Below, piece by piece: positions 48,701 through 59,515 of a stretch of DNA of 61,419 nt (positions are counted from its first letter, which is position 1; every line of letters starts with the position of its first letter). The position numbers were made by a program, and so were the translations under genes. The stretch spans positions 1-61,419 of the forward strand of contig CAJNOQ010000230.1 in assembly GCA_905250885.1 (NCBI GenBank), read 5' to 3'. This DNA comes from Didymodactylos carnosus. Taxonomy: Eukaryota > Rotifera > Eurotatoria > Philodinida > Philodinidae. The notes beneath the pieces are model-generated. The model made no database searches. It was not told where the DNA came from and saw only the letters and a list, made by a program, of their open reading frames with translations.

Positions 48701-49423
48701 TTTTAAACTTAGATAATCGCAGATTTGTTCTTGTAAAACATGTAAATCAGCTAGAGTATCTGAGGGTGGCCAACGGTACACGTGCAATTTATCAGCTGAT
48801 AAATGGCGACTAAACGGGAAGCAAAAAGAACTTACAAAATAATGTTAACTATTGTTTTAAGAAAATAAGAAATAAAAGGAGATAAACGTAATGTAAAATG
48901 TTCTAGCTTTCACATACCCTAAGTTATGATCAATATCTCTCGTTTGTCTTTTTTTTCTACTCTGTCTCACAGCTTTGACGGGAGTCAATGTTGTTGGTCC
49001 GTTAGCTATTGTTTTCTCGTCTGATATTGTCGATATATGTGGAGATATCTGTTGTGTTTTTGCTATGTTTTCATTTTCTGTAGTTTCGTGATTTGTTCTT
49101 TCATCTGTTAGTGAAGGTGATCGATTTCTTTTTAAAGAAGTTTTTATTGTCAATAAAGCAAAGTTGTCCTCTTCATCCGAGGGTTTTCGCACTCGGCTAG
49201 AAGATTTTGAACTTGTGACATTACAAGTGTTCAACGTTCGATTATTATTGCTATGATGATTATGATGATGATGATGATTGAGTGTTTGCTGTACAAAAAC
49301 GTTTGTTGTCGGTATTTGTGATTCATGATTAGATTTTACGGGCGAAGGATAGGAATTTGTCACTAGTTCACTGCTACCACCACCAGCAGGAATAACAACA
49401 TTCGGAGAATGAATAGTGCTCAT
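45729..49423 (-). CDS. PHF10: PHF10/BAF45A-like PHD finger protein of the PBAF chromatin remodeller
   Basis: Exons: 48918-49423, 48679-48809, 48522-48605, 48390-48457, [48046-48389 unresolved], 47854-48045, 47599-47736, 47432-47541, 47252-47348, 46691-47194, 46249-46439, 45729-46143; about 810 residues without the gap. The start ATG is 49423. The SAY domain is clear: [84 protein letters not shown]. The C-terminal tandem PHD fingers are complete ([55 protein letters not shown]). A 138-residue Ser/Thr-rich tail with an [10 protein letters not shown] stretch extends beyond the usual vertebrate end. It is a nuclear subunit of SWI/SNF-type complexes. Between 48389 and 48046 a 31-nt exon (48259-48289) may exist, but phases do not close. 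Confidence 0.9.
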
Positions 49424-52400
49424 CAATAAATCTGTTATCTGTTCTATAATGACACAATGTACTATATTAAGCTATATTACTCTATCTAGACTAACAATTC
49501 TCTTTTTATAGAAAAAACATTGCAAATTAGTAAACGAATGCTAAGATTATTTATTCAATCAAATTTTTTTGAAGAACTAATTAGACAGCATGCAATCACG
49601 CCATAGAATCAGATATGTATAAACTAATCATTCAAATTTCTATTTGTATCTTAACTTGAAGAAGCAATACAAGAAACTTTGTGATCTCATAGCGATTTCT
49701 ACGAGAAAGATCACTCCCAAAACCACTCAAGATAAACTACAGCCAACATAGCCGTGCAACCAAAACAACGCCATTTTGCTCAGCCGTGTCTCCATCAAAA
49801 TTCGCGTTTAATTTTTTTGACAGTAATACACAACAATAGAATTAAAAAGGCATAAAGTTTGCTTTCTTTAGCCTTATATCGACTTATTTAGCGCACTTTA
49901 GGAATCCGAAAATATAATATAATACTGAAAAAGATGTCGCTTTTATGCACAGAGCATTCGACCACTATAACCAAAAGTTTGGCCAAGTCGCACGTATCAA
50001 CATAGTCTATCTTGAGTTATCTTTCTGACGTAGACTAACCTGACTCTTTTCAATTTATCTAAAACAAAAATCTTTCTACTCGTGTCATTAATTCTGCTAC
50101 TTTTCTTCTCAAGGTTATTCTACAACCAAATTTGGTTGTCGTTTATCTTGACCTTCAAGGGGATAACTTATCTTGACCAACGTACATAGCATCTAAATCA
50201 GGAGACCACTATTCGAGACAGGTAACCCTATTGTAATTCTAATATGTTGTAAAGATGACAACGATACTTCAACATACAAAATCAACAACCAGTTTCAATT
50301 CCATTACATTAAAAAATACAAGATAGTATAGAAAGCCATATTCATGGCGGTATAAAAGACAACGATAACCGATAGGTGACATCTATTCATATTAGCGTTA
50401 AATTCACGGTACTTACGGCTACCATTAAGCCGACATTTTCGGCTTTTTGGCTTAGTAAACTACTTTCGAAAATTGATGAGTCATGAAAACTACACTTACT
50501 TTTGAATATCCTACACTAGTTCGACAGCGGCTTTAAATGTATTATACAGTTTTAAAAAATAATCGTTTAATAGTGAACCACCAGGAGAAAAAATATGTGG
50601 TGCGTGTTCTGAGTTCGAACCAACTTAGTTTTCACACAATTGAAATCAATTCTAATCTAGCATTAACTTCAGTTGCTATTCTAAATGCACTGAAAAAATA
50701 GCCCACAGTAAACTATTAAATAGATCATAAAAAGATAGCGACCAAGTCAAAAAAGTACGTTTCAGTGAAATATATGGAGTACTCAGTTGCTCGATTACAG
50801 GTTAATGCGGCGTAATGAAAAAACTTGTGTAGGAGCACTGAATACTTGAGTTTTGCACGGCTTCTGTTGAAATTTGTAACAGATAATGAAAAGTAATTAT
50901 TCTCTTTGTCGAGTAGTGCACTGTAAAATAATATACTGAACACAGTACACTAACGGCTAATAAGTTGATCAAAAATAAATTAAAAAGAGTAGAATTAAAG
51001 TGAGAACAAACCTTAAAAGCAGATTATTAAAAAATATTCAAAAACTGGGTTATTATAGAGCTTGTGCTAACTTTAGTTTCTCATGTCTGTGGCACGTCTC
51101 TTGACCACTAGTATCATATACGCGTGACATCTATCTCGCGATGTTTATCTCTCAGTTTTAATGAAATTTTAACGAAATAAATCAAAACAAAGATTATTGT
51201 TTTTTTTTTGTATTTTCCTCAACGTGACTTTTTGTGTGCATTTTTTTAAGGAGCATGTGTACTGCGGAGTCCCAGGGCTAACGATAGAGAGGTACAGGAT
51301 GATGATTTCCTCGTCTTATAGAATAAATATTTTTTACGGTATATTAACAATAATGAATAAGTAAAATAGAAGAATAAATGTGTTACCAAAGCTAATTTCA
51401 CCTACTTTAACTCTTGAAAATATTAAATTTAAGCAAGTTGGTATTAAGAAGTTGGATAGATGTAATAATTGTACGGGTCTATCTTGAAGGTCAAAACCGT
51501 GCCCGTGCACTGTTACATGTTTATTTTAAAGGATTCTACCGCTTCTATTAGTATTCATTTTGTGAGAGTTCTGGCATTGAATGAATCATTCTTTAGTCGA
51601 ACTCTAAATGTATCTGTAGTCCATTAAAAAGATAAAATGCGTTCGTACACCAAATTGGATCTTTCAATACAAACAAACGGTAATCTGCAGTTTTGACAAA
51701 GATTTTCGAATTTGAGTTTTAACGAGAAGATGTGTGCCAACTTTGGTCGTTGAAGATCACAAATTAGTGGGTGCGTCTATCTTTATTCAAAAGTTATTGA
51801 GTTTATCATAGCGCCGACGTTTATCTTTGAATAGACTGTATTTCTTAAACTGATGTTAAATATGTTCAGTATACTTAATAAATAACGTGAGCACAATTCT
51901 TGGTATCATGATACCGATGATGAGAAGATTTGAAATAGTCCTTAAAGCTGCAATTAGCGCTTTTTTTTCTGGTGTGTTTCGAATTTTCTTGTGAGATATT
52001 TGTCTAGATTACCCGTTCAGCGCAAATGATAAAAGCAATAGAAAAAGATTGTCGTCAGTTGGTTTTCTTCAAAATTGTAATAAAATAAGACGTTTATTTA
52101 TACATATGGCGTTTTTTCACTCGTTTTCATATACCGTATATGTGTGATATGTGATCTCTTGTTATTATTAGTATTGTAATGATATCAACCATCAATAGAT
52201 ATCGTTCAAATAATGATTCAAGATTTTTAACAAACTATAAATATTTGATACTTGAATAAAAAACATTTTATTTTTCCCTACTGTTTGATATTGTCTGAAC
52301 AATCGTTAATGACACGGAAATAGTTGAACATCGTTTAATTATATTCACACATATATACTAGATTAATTTAATCTGTTATTTCACTTCAAATGTGATCAGT

Positions 52401-52799
52401 TAATAAGTGGTCTGAATATTCCCTCCCTTATTACATACAATTTCAGAGATTTAAACATGTACTTAGTGAGAATTAAACATGAAGTAAAAGTCGTTAATAT
52501 GTAAAAGAACAAGGTTTGTTCAAGTAAGAGAAATATCTCATTTTTCTTATATCGGAATCATCTATTATTCATTATATGTCATGAATTTATTACTAAATCG
52601 GCATTCTAATTACAAAAAAACTAATTAATACTTCAAACTACTTGAACTCAGAAAAAAAAAATTAATCCAAAAAAACCCATTTATGAACAACTAGTTATTT
52701 TTCTTAAATTTCTAAACTGTAGTTTAATAAGGATATATATTATTATTATTCTTTTTAAGATGAAATAGATATTATTCATTAGGAGTAAATTAGAGAATA
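49424..52799. other. 3.4-kb intergenic region between divergent PHF10 and TMEM107
   Basis: The largest gene-free stretch between recognisable genes. It should hold the PHF10 promoter just above 49423 and the TMEM107 promoter below 52800. It has scattered short ORFs (for example 50725-50943 minus) without protein character, TATCTTGA words repeated around 50018, 50150 and 51480, and AT-rich runs. I found no long inverted or direct repeat and no tRNA. Confidence 0.5.
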
Positions 52800-53415
52800 A
52801 TGAGAAAATCTGGCATTGAGCCATTTATACAATTGTATACAGCTCGATTTATTCCACTATTTATTCATTTAACATTATTGATATTAGTATTTGTATTTCG
52901 GGTATGTTAGTTATTTGTTTTCGAATATTTTTTCTTCGAATAGTCACTATCTTATATGTATTTATTATAGGATTCTTTGATAAAAACATGTTCCACAACT
53001 TCACCACCAGAAATTTGGTAAGGTTAGGAATGATCTATTTGGCCATCAAAGTGTTTATTTTCTTTTTTTCTTAGGTTGGATGCATGGACAGGCGTATCAT
53101 TAGGTTTAGTTATTATTGAAATGATATTATCATTATCTGGAATCTCCATTTTTCGAAAATATTCAATCTTTTTCTGTATGTTTTTTTTCTTCTCTGCAAC
53201 GCGTAACAAGACAAATATCTCTTATTCTTATCTTTTTCTCTATTTTAGCTATTGTCTTACATTCAACTGCCTCCATTTTACTGGCGATGTATTTTATGTC
53301 TGATGAAAATTTGTGCATAGGGTTACCATATCTACTATTTTTTTGTACGTTAATACCATTAGCAATTGAAATATTTGGTTGGATTGAAACATTTTTATTG
53401 AAAAAAACAATTTAA
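52800..53415 (+). CDS. TMEM107: Transmembrane protein 107 (ciliary transition zone), 138 aa
   Basis: Exons 52800-52901, 52971-53017, 53075-53175, 53249-53415; 139 codons including TAA, close to human TMEM107 (140 aa). Four hydrophobic segments: residues ~12-33, ~53-72, ~83-100 and ~107-128. The pattern RFIPLFIHLTLLILVFVFRDSLIKTC, GVSLGLVIIEMILSLSGISIF, HSTASILLAMYF and a final ETFLLKK matches the family order (RFL.LLAHLVVVI..W.RDS, VTLGL...GFLSGVSMF, HC.ASVAL). TMEM107 is part of the MKS module that gates protein entry at the ciliary transition zone. Splice phases 0, 2 and 1 chain without conflict. Confidence 0.85.
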
Positions 53416-53835
53416 GTAATAATCTATAAACAATTTTGTTGTTTGTTTTCAGAAATAGCAATAGTAATCCGTCCAATGTTTTTACTGACCATTTTTTTGT
53501 AGTGAAACGTTTTTTATACATATGAGCTCTTTTGCTGCTTATCATTTTCTTTTTATCGCAGTCGTTTTGACGTATATATAAAAGATTTGATTCAGTGCTC
53601 TCAAATGCTCTTGTAAGCGTTAGACATATCTGTACTTTCAATTTACTTCTGAATAATTGTGTCTTTGTTTTGATACCATAAAAGATTCTTCTGTTGGCGA
53701 CCAAGCAAGAAAAACTAAAGATTTTAAGGAGATATGCTAGTCTGTCATCGAATTTTGTTCGAAAAATAAAATCACAAACACATTAAAACAGAAAAACTAA
53801 CTTCCACATGTGTATAAAACAAATGCTACATATAT

Positions 53836-53886
53836 GGAAGAAGAAAGAATGTTGATTCATCAATAACTGACTCAACATTCTTTCTT
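53836..53886. repeat. Short stem-loop in the gap after TMEM107
   Basis: AAGAAAGAATGTTGA is followed after about 20 bases by TCAACATTCTTTCTT, giving a perfect ~15-bp stem. It lies in the 870-bp gap (53416-54286) between TMEM107 and the next plus-strand gene, too far downstream to be a standard 3'-end signal. The rest of this gap is AT-rich with no gene. Confidence 0.6.
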
Positions 53887-54286
53887 GACATGTGAAAAAT
53901 GGAAGAGGAAGGAATATCAGTGACTAATGAGAAATGACCAGGAGTCACTGGTATATGATAGTTGTAAAACAGCTACTACAGATACTCTCTTTTTATTTCT
54001 AACGTACCTCTTATTCTAAATTAGCTTATGCAGTTGAGTCGATCAAGTGGATAGAACGAAAAGAAGTTTTTCACAAGAAAAAATTCGTTTTTCTTTCTAT
54101 CTGTACACTTTTTACAGGTAACCTTTTATCATGAACTGTTTTTTTTTTATTGAGTTCTGAATATTGTTTAAATCGTTATTTTTACAATCGTTTTAGTTAG
54201 TCAACTTTTCAATCTACGCGCATCATTGTCAGTTTTCATTTTTCTTTTGTTTTTTAGATGTTAAGTTAAGTCAACATCATCTATCT

Positions 54287-54799
54287 ATGCATAACTCATT
54301 CATCGAACACTATACATCGATTCCCACATCGAATTCATACGGTAGTCTTAATGACGACATCCATGCAACATTGACATCACCTGTTCAACAGGCCACAACA
54401 ACGAATTCATTGAATATTAATAACTTTTCCACATCGAAAATGTTTACTAACGAGAATGTATCGCATCCTTATTCAACGTTGAACAATGAAACAAACTTCA
54501 CAGATGATAATGCTATTGTTCTACCTCCACAACCCAAAATACAAAAATCTCTATGTTGTCAGTTAAATCATCGTCAATCTGAAACACTGTTTGCCTTTAT
54601 GTTATTTTTACTTGGTTTGAGTTTAATACTTTTTGTCATTGTTTCATACTGGATTCCAAGCCTAAAAATTTCAAGTGTTGTTCTTCTAATATGTGGTTTA
54701 CTCTGTTTTATCCCGGGTGTTTATTATTTATGTGAAAAATTCTGGTGTTTCAAAAAGTCAAGAATGAACAATGATGATCAAGATATCTTTGACATGTAA
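54287..54799 (+). CDS. TMEM134/TMEM230-like two-pass membrane protein, 170 aa
   Basis: Single uninterrupted ORF from ATG 54287 to TAA. The N-terminal ~90 residues are polar, Ser/Thr/Asn-rich and probably cytosolic. Two hydrophobic segments follow, residues ~102-126 and ~131-150, with a short turn containing YWIPSLKISS, then PGVYYLCEKFW and a charged tail. The two-segment layout and the PG(V/F)Y(H/Y) motif just after the second segment resemble the DUF872 family (TMEM134/TMEM230, endomembrane trafficking). Similarity is only by pattern. TTTTTTAG at 54248-54257 is a good acceptor 30 bp upstream of ATG, so a 5' untranslated intron or spliced-leader addition is likely. It could alternatively be an unrelated small two-pass protein. 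Confidence 0.6.
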   Translation: MHNSFIEHYTSIPTSNSYGSLNDDIHATLTSPVQQATTTNSLNINNFSTSKMFTNENVSHPYSTLNNETNFTDDNAIVLPPQPKIQKSLCCQLNHRQSETLFAFMLFLLGLSLILFVIVSYWIPSLKISSVVLLICGLLCFIPGVYYLCEKFWCFKKSRMNNDDQDIFDM

Positions 54800-55190
54800 A
54801 ATTTTCTCGCACATATTTATCTCTGTTTTCAGATATTTTTTTTTCTATCAACGATGCTTCGTGTTTCAGCAAACTCGTATTATTTATACTGTTTTTTCTT
54901 GTTTTGTTTGTCAATTTTTCTATAGAATGCAAATTGTAATTAAATGTTAGAATGAAAATTAATGCTTATATCAATTAAAATATATATCTTTGTACACATA
55001 TATGACGATCTTCTTATATTGGAAAATGACTTTGGATAATTTCAGTCATTTTCAGAATAAGAAAGGTTTGCGGCTGTTATACACTGAAAAATCTTTCGTA
55101 TCAAGCTTTTTTATTGCATCTTACGTTAAATAAACAAATGTCTAGTTTTGTAGCGGAGACATTTCGTGATATGATCTATTATCATTAATA

Positions 55191-55325
55191 GCTAAAACTC
55201 CTGAAAAGTTTGATGAATATATGGAGGAACACATAAAAAGTCTACAGTCGAGAGATGATGTAGATGCATCAAGAGATTATAACAGAGAAATATTTGAAAA
55301 ACTACTGACGAGGGAACCTCCCTAA
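55191..55325 (+). pseudogene. Coding-like fragment interrupted by foldback copy B
   Basis: After the acceptor-like TTAATAG the plus strand is open for ~42 codons, with strongly protein-like composition: TPEKFDEYMEEHIKSLQ, then SRDDVDASRDYNREIFEKLL. The frame runs into the foldback element at 55308 and stops at TAA shortly after. I do not recognise the protein. It looks like the remnant of an exon into which the element inserted. Confidence 0.4.
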
Positions 55326-55912
55326 CTGTCAAATCGCTTTTTGCGTGAAACCTAGTGGGTTATAGGTTATCGACTATGCTGATTCCGAATATAATAATCA
55401 TTTTGGCCGATAGATCTCCAGAGACCGGATTTATGAAAAACCAGTTTTTCAAAACTCCTAAAAAATAACCAAAACCTTTGTTAATGAGACATGATTGTAG
55501 TCCGCACATTGCTGATTAAAATGAGATTCCTCTCAGCTCTACACAATCTTTCTTTGCAAAGTTATAGAATTTACGAGAAAAGTCCTAAATTAATTTCTTA
55601 TTTCTGTAGCTTTGAACTGACAATCAACATTTATGGACTTTTCTTGCAAACCCTATAACTTTGCAAAGAAAGATCATGTAGAGCTGGGAGGGGTCTCATT
55701 TTAATCAGAAATGTGCGGACTACAATCATGTCTCATTAACAAAGGTTTTGGTTATTTTTTACGAGTTTTGAAAAACTGGTTTTCCAGAAATCCGGTCTCT
55801 GAAGACCTATCGGCCAAAATGATTATTATGTTCAGAATCAGCATAGTCGATAACCTATAACCCACTAGGTTTCATCCAAAAAGCGAGTTGACAGTTAGGG
55901 AGGTTTCCTCGT
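55308..55912. mobile_element. Foldback element, copy B
   Basis: Ends ACGAGGGAACCTCCCTAACT (55308) and inverted ACGAGGAAACCTCCCTAACT (ending 55912). The arms are about 280 bp, nearly complementary, and include CTAGTGGGTTATAGGTTATC, AAAAATAACCAAAACCTTTG and CTTTGCAAAGTTATAG, each with an inverted partner. The centre is near 55610. No ORF. The same arm sequences occur at 19167-19790 and 58545-59093. Confidence 0.8.
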
Positions 55913-56387
55913 GAGTAAGCATACTTTACTTCGACAGAAAAGTATATATATAAGCTTGACTTGAAGTAGTTTTATATAGAAAGACGTGGTTCATTAACAA
56001 GGGAAAGTATGAACAATATGTTTCCCCTCAGATCAATTTTAAACACACATCATTAGACACCATTATTCAACGCTATTATTCACCCTGATTATGAATATCA
56101 GCTTTACAACAAACAAAAATTAAATTTTGAATGAGAAAAACTCAAATTTCAGATTTAAAAGATGAATAAAGAAAAACACATTTCATAGCATAGAGGATGA
56201 AATTTTTCTTTTTTTACGATGTGAGCTGACTTTTTTATGAATTAAAGATGTACGTTTCCGGAAACCAGATTTCAGCTATCTCGGAAACTTTGATCCGGAG
56301 ATATAGCAGTTTTGTGGGTAGACAAAAAAATAGAATTCTCACCTTATTAGCCAAGACGAGAGGGAAAATGTATAACTTGATAGTATA

Positions 56388-56465
56388 AAGGGTGTTCTAG
56401 AAGTTCTGAAGTAATTTTAAAATGCATCATTCTAAAATTACTTCAGAACTTCTAGAACACCCTTT
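56388..56465. repeat. Near-perfect 30+ bp hairpin
   Basis: AAAGGGTGTTCTAGAAGTTC continuing through GAAGTAATTTTA is followed after a short loop (AAATGCATCATTC) by its exact reverse complement ending at 56465. The hairpin abuts the first copy of the 195-bp direct repeat. No coding potential. Confidence 0.8.
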
Positions 56466-56657
56466 ATATGATACTTCTACTATTCATTAAATACATCATG
56501 ATGTGAGCATAAGTAGCGATGCCCTAAACGGATCCAACCAACCACTTCTGAACAAGTGTTTAATAGAATTGTCAAGTTCGGAAATTTATCAATTAAACAA
56601 ACTATTGGTATTTCTTACATTTTTATTCATTAATGAATATTTCTAGTTTATTATAAG
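56463..56657. repeat. 195-bp direct repeat, copy 1 (copy 2 at 61225-61419)
   Basis: This 195-bp segment recurs in the same orientation at 61225-61419 with the same length and only four differences, all transitions (about 98% identity). The copies start TTTATATGATACTTCTACT and end AGTTTATTATAAG at the window edge, so the second may continue beyond. Spacing is 4,762 bp. It could be a pair of LTR-like ends, two copies of one dispersed element, or a segmental duplication. Confidence 0.85.
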
Positions 56658-56905
56658 CTCTCGATCATGTTCAGTTACGAACTGTCTTTACTAGTCAAAT
56701 GCATTACAACTGAAAGATTCATTCCACTAGAATATTGTTGTTATTAATTTTCGAATATGTTCGAGTATCCATTGTTTACATGTTATAGCAAAATTAAATA
56801 CTATCTATAAACGTTTTTCGACAACTGAGGTAAAATTGTATTTAGCTTTATGTAAGTTATATTTGTTTATTTATTACTACTCTTTTTATCTTTTAACTCT
56901 ATCAA

Positions 56906-56992
56906 GGTTGCTATTATTGATGTTCATTCTCCAAAATGTGAACATGAAAAAATGAAGCCAAATGTTCGTCGGGAGAACAAGAAACAAAATTA
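56906..56992 (+). pseudogene. Short coding-like exon fragment
   Basis: After the pyrimidine-rich tract and CTATCAAG an open frame of ~28 codons (VAIIDVHSPKCEHEKMKPNV..) runs to TAA at about 56990. Composition is protein-like but too short to identify. It may belong to the same broken gene as the fragments at 55191 and 57372. Confidence 0.3.
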
Positions 56993-57371
56993 ATCACAAT
57001 TATGTATGAGGTGTAGTAATTGCAACAATTTTTTATTACAAAAGAGCCGCAACTAGTTTTTCGAAAGAATTTGTTATTATTTTTAGGTCACCACTATCGG
57101 ATAATCAAAGCTTGAGAGGAGTAGGAGAGTAGTAAAAGAGTAGATTTCGTTTGATCAATTAAAATCTATGTGAACCAGGCGTTTTGCTCTCAATGTTATA
57201 CCATACCACGGCTGGTTTGTTTTTCGTTTTTTCTAGACGCTCTGTTTCTGAACAACCAGATTTTTTTTTATTATTATTATTTATTTGTGGGCATCTCAGA
57301 TTTAATTGTGTATAAAATGACGGGCATGGATACGAACTGTCTTTACTAGTAATTCGAATACTGTAGATCTT

Positions 57372-57498
57372 TTCTGTTGTAGTTGTGAACGAAGGTGAAA
57401 ATCTGGAAACCATATCGGTTGAAAAACTTAATCAAATACTCGCTCAAGGTCAAAAATTAGATGAATTACTGGAAGTTATTGAATCAGATAAAGAATAA
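57372..57498 (+). pseudogene. Possible terminal exon fragment
   Basis: A good acceptor (CTTTTCTGTTGTAG, ending about 57386) is followed by an open frame of ~37 codons: NEGENLETISVEKLNQILAQ, then GQKLDELLEVIESDKE and TAA. It is acidic and amphipathic-helical. I cannot assign a family. It could be the last exon of an unrecognised gene or a fragment carried by a transposon. Confidence 0.35.
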
Positions 57499-57926
57499 AT
57501 ATCGTTTATATTTGAACGAAGAAACCAAAAGTGAGTCTTACCCATTCGTTTTTCCTTAACTGAGAGTTTGGTTGTGCAGATAAGTGACAAGAGCAGTTAC
57601 TGCAGTTTTTCACTCATTCCATGATCCATACAACAACCGAAATATGGTTGGGAGATGTGTGTCACCCGATGAGTACTATTAAAACAGCTGTGAGAATTAA
57701 ACAAAAATGCTTTTTTGTAGAGAACAGGTGAGAGTAGTTATAACTAAAGTCGTTTTTTTTTGAAAACCAGAACTAGGATAGATTCCCAATTTTTTTTCAA
57801 AAAATTCTCGCACATCTTTTTGTTGTTAAAATTTCGAATATTTCTGGAAGAATTCGAACTTCTTTTCACAAAAAAGTGCTATATTAATAAGCTTTTATTA
57901 ATAATATATACTTACATATAGATGCC

Positions 57927-58316
57927 TCACAAAATTAAAATTTTCTTTTTTGAACTTGGAACATCACTAGTGTATTCATTTTGTACAGCACGACATGTTT
58001 GAGATTGAGTTAATCCAGCTGCTACTGATGTTTTGACAATATCTGTAACAGGTAATGGAGTGCGAGTTATACTAGCACAATTATCATGATTACGTTCACT
58101 AGACGTTGAAACAGCAATTTTTTCATCATTGTAATAGATCACACGAATTTGAAAATTGCATTCAGGATATTTTCTAGCTTGAGTACATCGATATGTTACT
58201 TTTTTTCCAAGAGCTATTGTTTCGGTTTGTTTTATTGAAACATTATTTTGTTTTATAAATGATTTCATATCATTCTCATCAGAAAATTCTACAAAATTGC
58301 ACTCTCTCCGAGCCAT
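57927..58316 (-). CDS. Transposon-type zinc finger ORF (FLYWCH/MULE N-terminus-like), 129 aa
   Basis: ATG at 58316, stop at 57927. Residues ~43-84 contain YRCTQARKYPECNFQIRVIY, then a strand-rich stretch and SSERNHDNC: a C-x8-C ... H-x2-C arrangement like the DNA-binding FLYWCH/WRKY-GCM1 fingers at the N terminus of Mutator-like transposases. The segment after it (VKTSVAAGLTQSQTCRAVQ) suits a helical linker. The catalytic transposase part is missing: the frame ends in a lysine-rich stretch and the next 600 bp have no continuation. It is probably a truncated transposase or a domesticated finger. Confidence 0.5.
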   Translation of the reverse strand: MARRECNFVEFSDENDMKSFIKQNNVSIKQTETIALGKKVTYRCTQARKYPECNFQIRVIYYNDEKIAVSTSSERNHDNCASITRTPLPVTDIVKTSVAAGLTQSQTCRAVQNEYTSDVPSSKKKILIL

Positions 58317-58544
58317 GGTTTAGAGTAAGTTTTAGTTGAAAGTTTCTTTCTGAATTCAGTTATAGGACTATCTTTGAACTAGGATGATCCAGTGATTACT
58401 TCGAATTCTCTTTATGCATGATACATCAATCGAATTTACGAAAAAATCCTTGATCAACATTGCCGGTCTGTGAATACTGTATAGCACTTTATGCATCTTG
58501 TACGCGCATCTTGTATCACGCTTTTCGACAGTATAGTTTAACTT

Positions 58545-59093
58545 ACGAGGGAACCTTTCGAGGTGACTCAGAATCTAGTGGGTTATAGATTATCGACCAT
58601 GCTAATTCCAAATATGACCATGAGGGTTGTCCTTAGCCATTCGAATATCCGGTTTTCTAGAAAACCAGTTTTTCAGAAACTCTAAAATATAACCAGAACC
58701 TTTCTTAATGAGGCATCATTGTAGCCCGCAAATTTCTGATTAAAATGAGACATCTGCCAGCTTTACACGACCTTTCTTTGCCAAGTTATAGAATTTACAA
58801 GTAAAGCCCTAAGCGTTCATTGTCAGCTCAAAGCAGGAGAGATAAGCGATTAATTTAGGGCTTTTCTTGTACGCCTTTCTTTGCAAAATTATAGAACGTA
58901 CAAGAAAAGCCCTAAATTAATTGCTTATCTCTCCTGCTTTGAGCTGACAATGAACGCTTAGGGCTTTACTTGTAAATTCTATAACTTGGCAAAGAAAGGT
59001 CGTGTAAAGCTGGGAGATGTCTCATTTTAATCAGAAATTTGCGGGCTACAATGATGCCTCATTAAGAAAGGTTCTGTACAAGTTCCCACTCGT
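58545..59093. mobile_element. Foldback element, copy C
   Basis: The left end ACGAGGGAACCTTTCGAGG matches copy B. Shared interior words are CTAGTGGGTTATAG, AAAATATAACC, TTTCTTAATGAGGCAT and GACCTTTCTTTGCC. The right arm repeats these inverted from about 58950 but lacks the outermost ~150 bp; a degraded inverse of the end may lie at 59080-59093. The loop is itself a perfect palindrome (GCGTTCATTGTCAGCTCAAA near 58808 and its inverse near 58937). No ORF. Confidence 0.75.
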
Positions 59094-59329
59094 TTTCCGG
59101 AGAGAAAAGTCATACGACTAAAATTCGCATTCACTATTGTATTTACCATCGCCATATAAAGACGTTTACTTTTGTCTTGGGAACGTGGGCTGACCCTTAC
59201 TACATGCACAGTCCTCTAGACTGTTTTTCTGTAATTTTCCTCTCAACTCATCTTGAGAATATATACGGAGCATATCATCAAAACAATTCCACGATAACTA
59301 GGTATGGGACGAATCGAGCGAAGAAAACA

Positions 59330-59515
59330 TGAGCGCGCTCGCGCTTGAGAGCATCTCAACGAGCGCGCTCGTCGCCCGAGTGAAACAGACGAATCGTGCT
59401 CGTCGCCTGAGCGGAACAGATGAATCGCGCTGGTCGCTCGAGTGCACTTTAACGAGCGCGCTCATCATCCGAGTGAAACAGAAGAATCACGCTGGTCGCT
59501 TGAGTGCACTCGTTG
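59330..59515. repeat. GC-rich degenerate minisatellite (~31-bp unit)
   Basis: GAGCGCGCTCG occurs several times together with GAATCGCGCTGGTCGCTCGAG-type units, about 31 bp each in two-unit blocks of ~62 bp. Many words are self-complementary (CGAGCGCGCTCG). This is the most GC-rich stretch of the window. An ORF (59329-59553) reads through it with repeating Ala-Leu-Val-x-Arg-Val-Lys-Gln blocks and is likely a by-product of the repeat. Confidence 0.75.

Noticed and set aside
50560-50660. T-loop-like GTTCGAAC suggesting a tRNA
   Set aside because: The flanks cannot form T, anticodon or acceptor stems and there is no A-box; not a tRNA.
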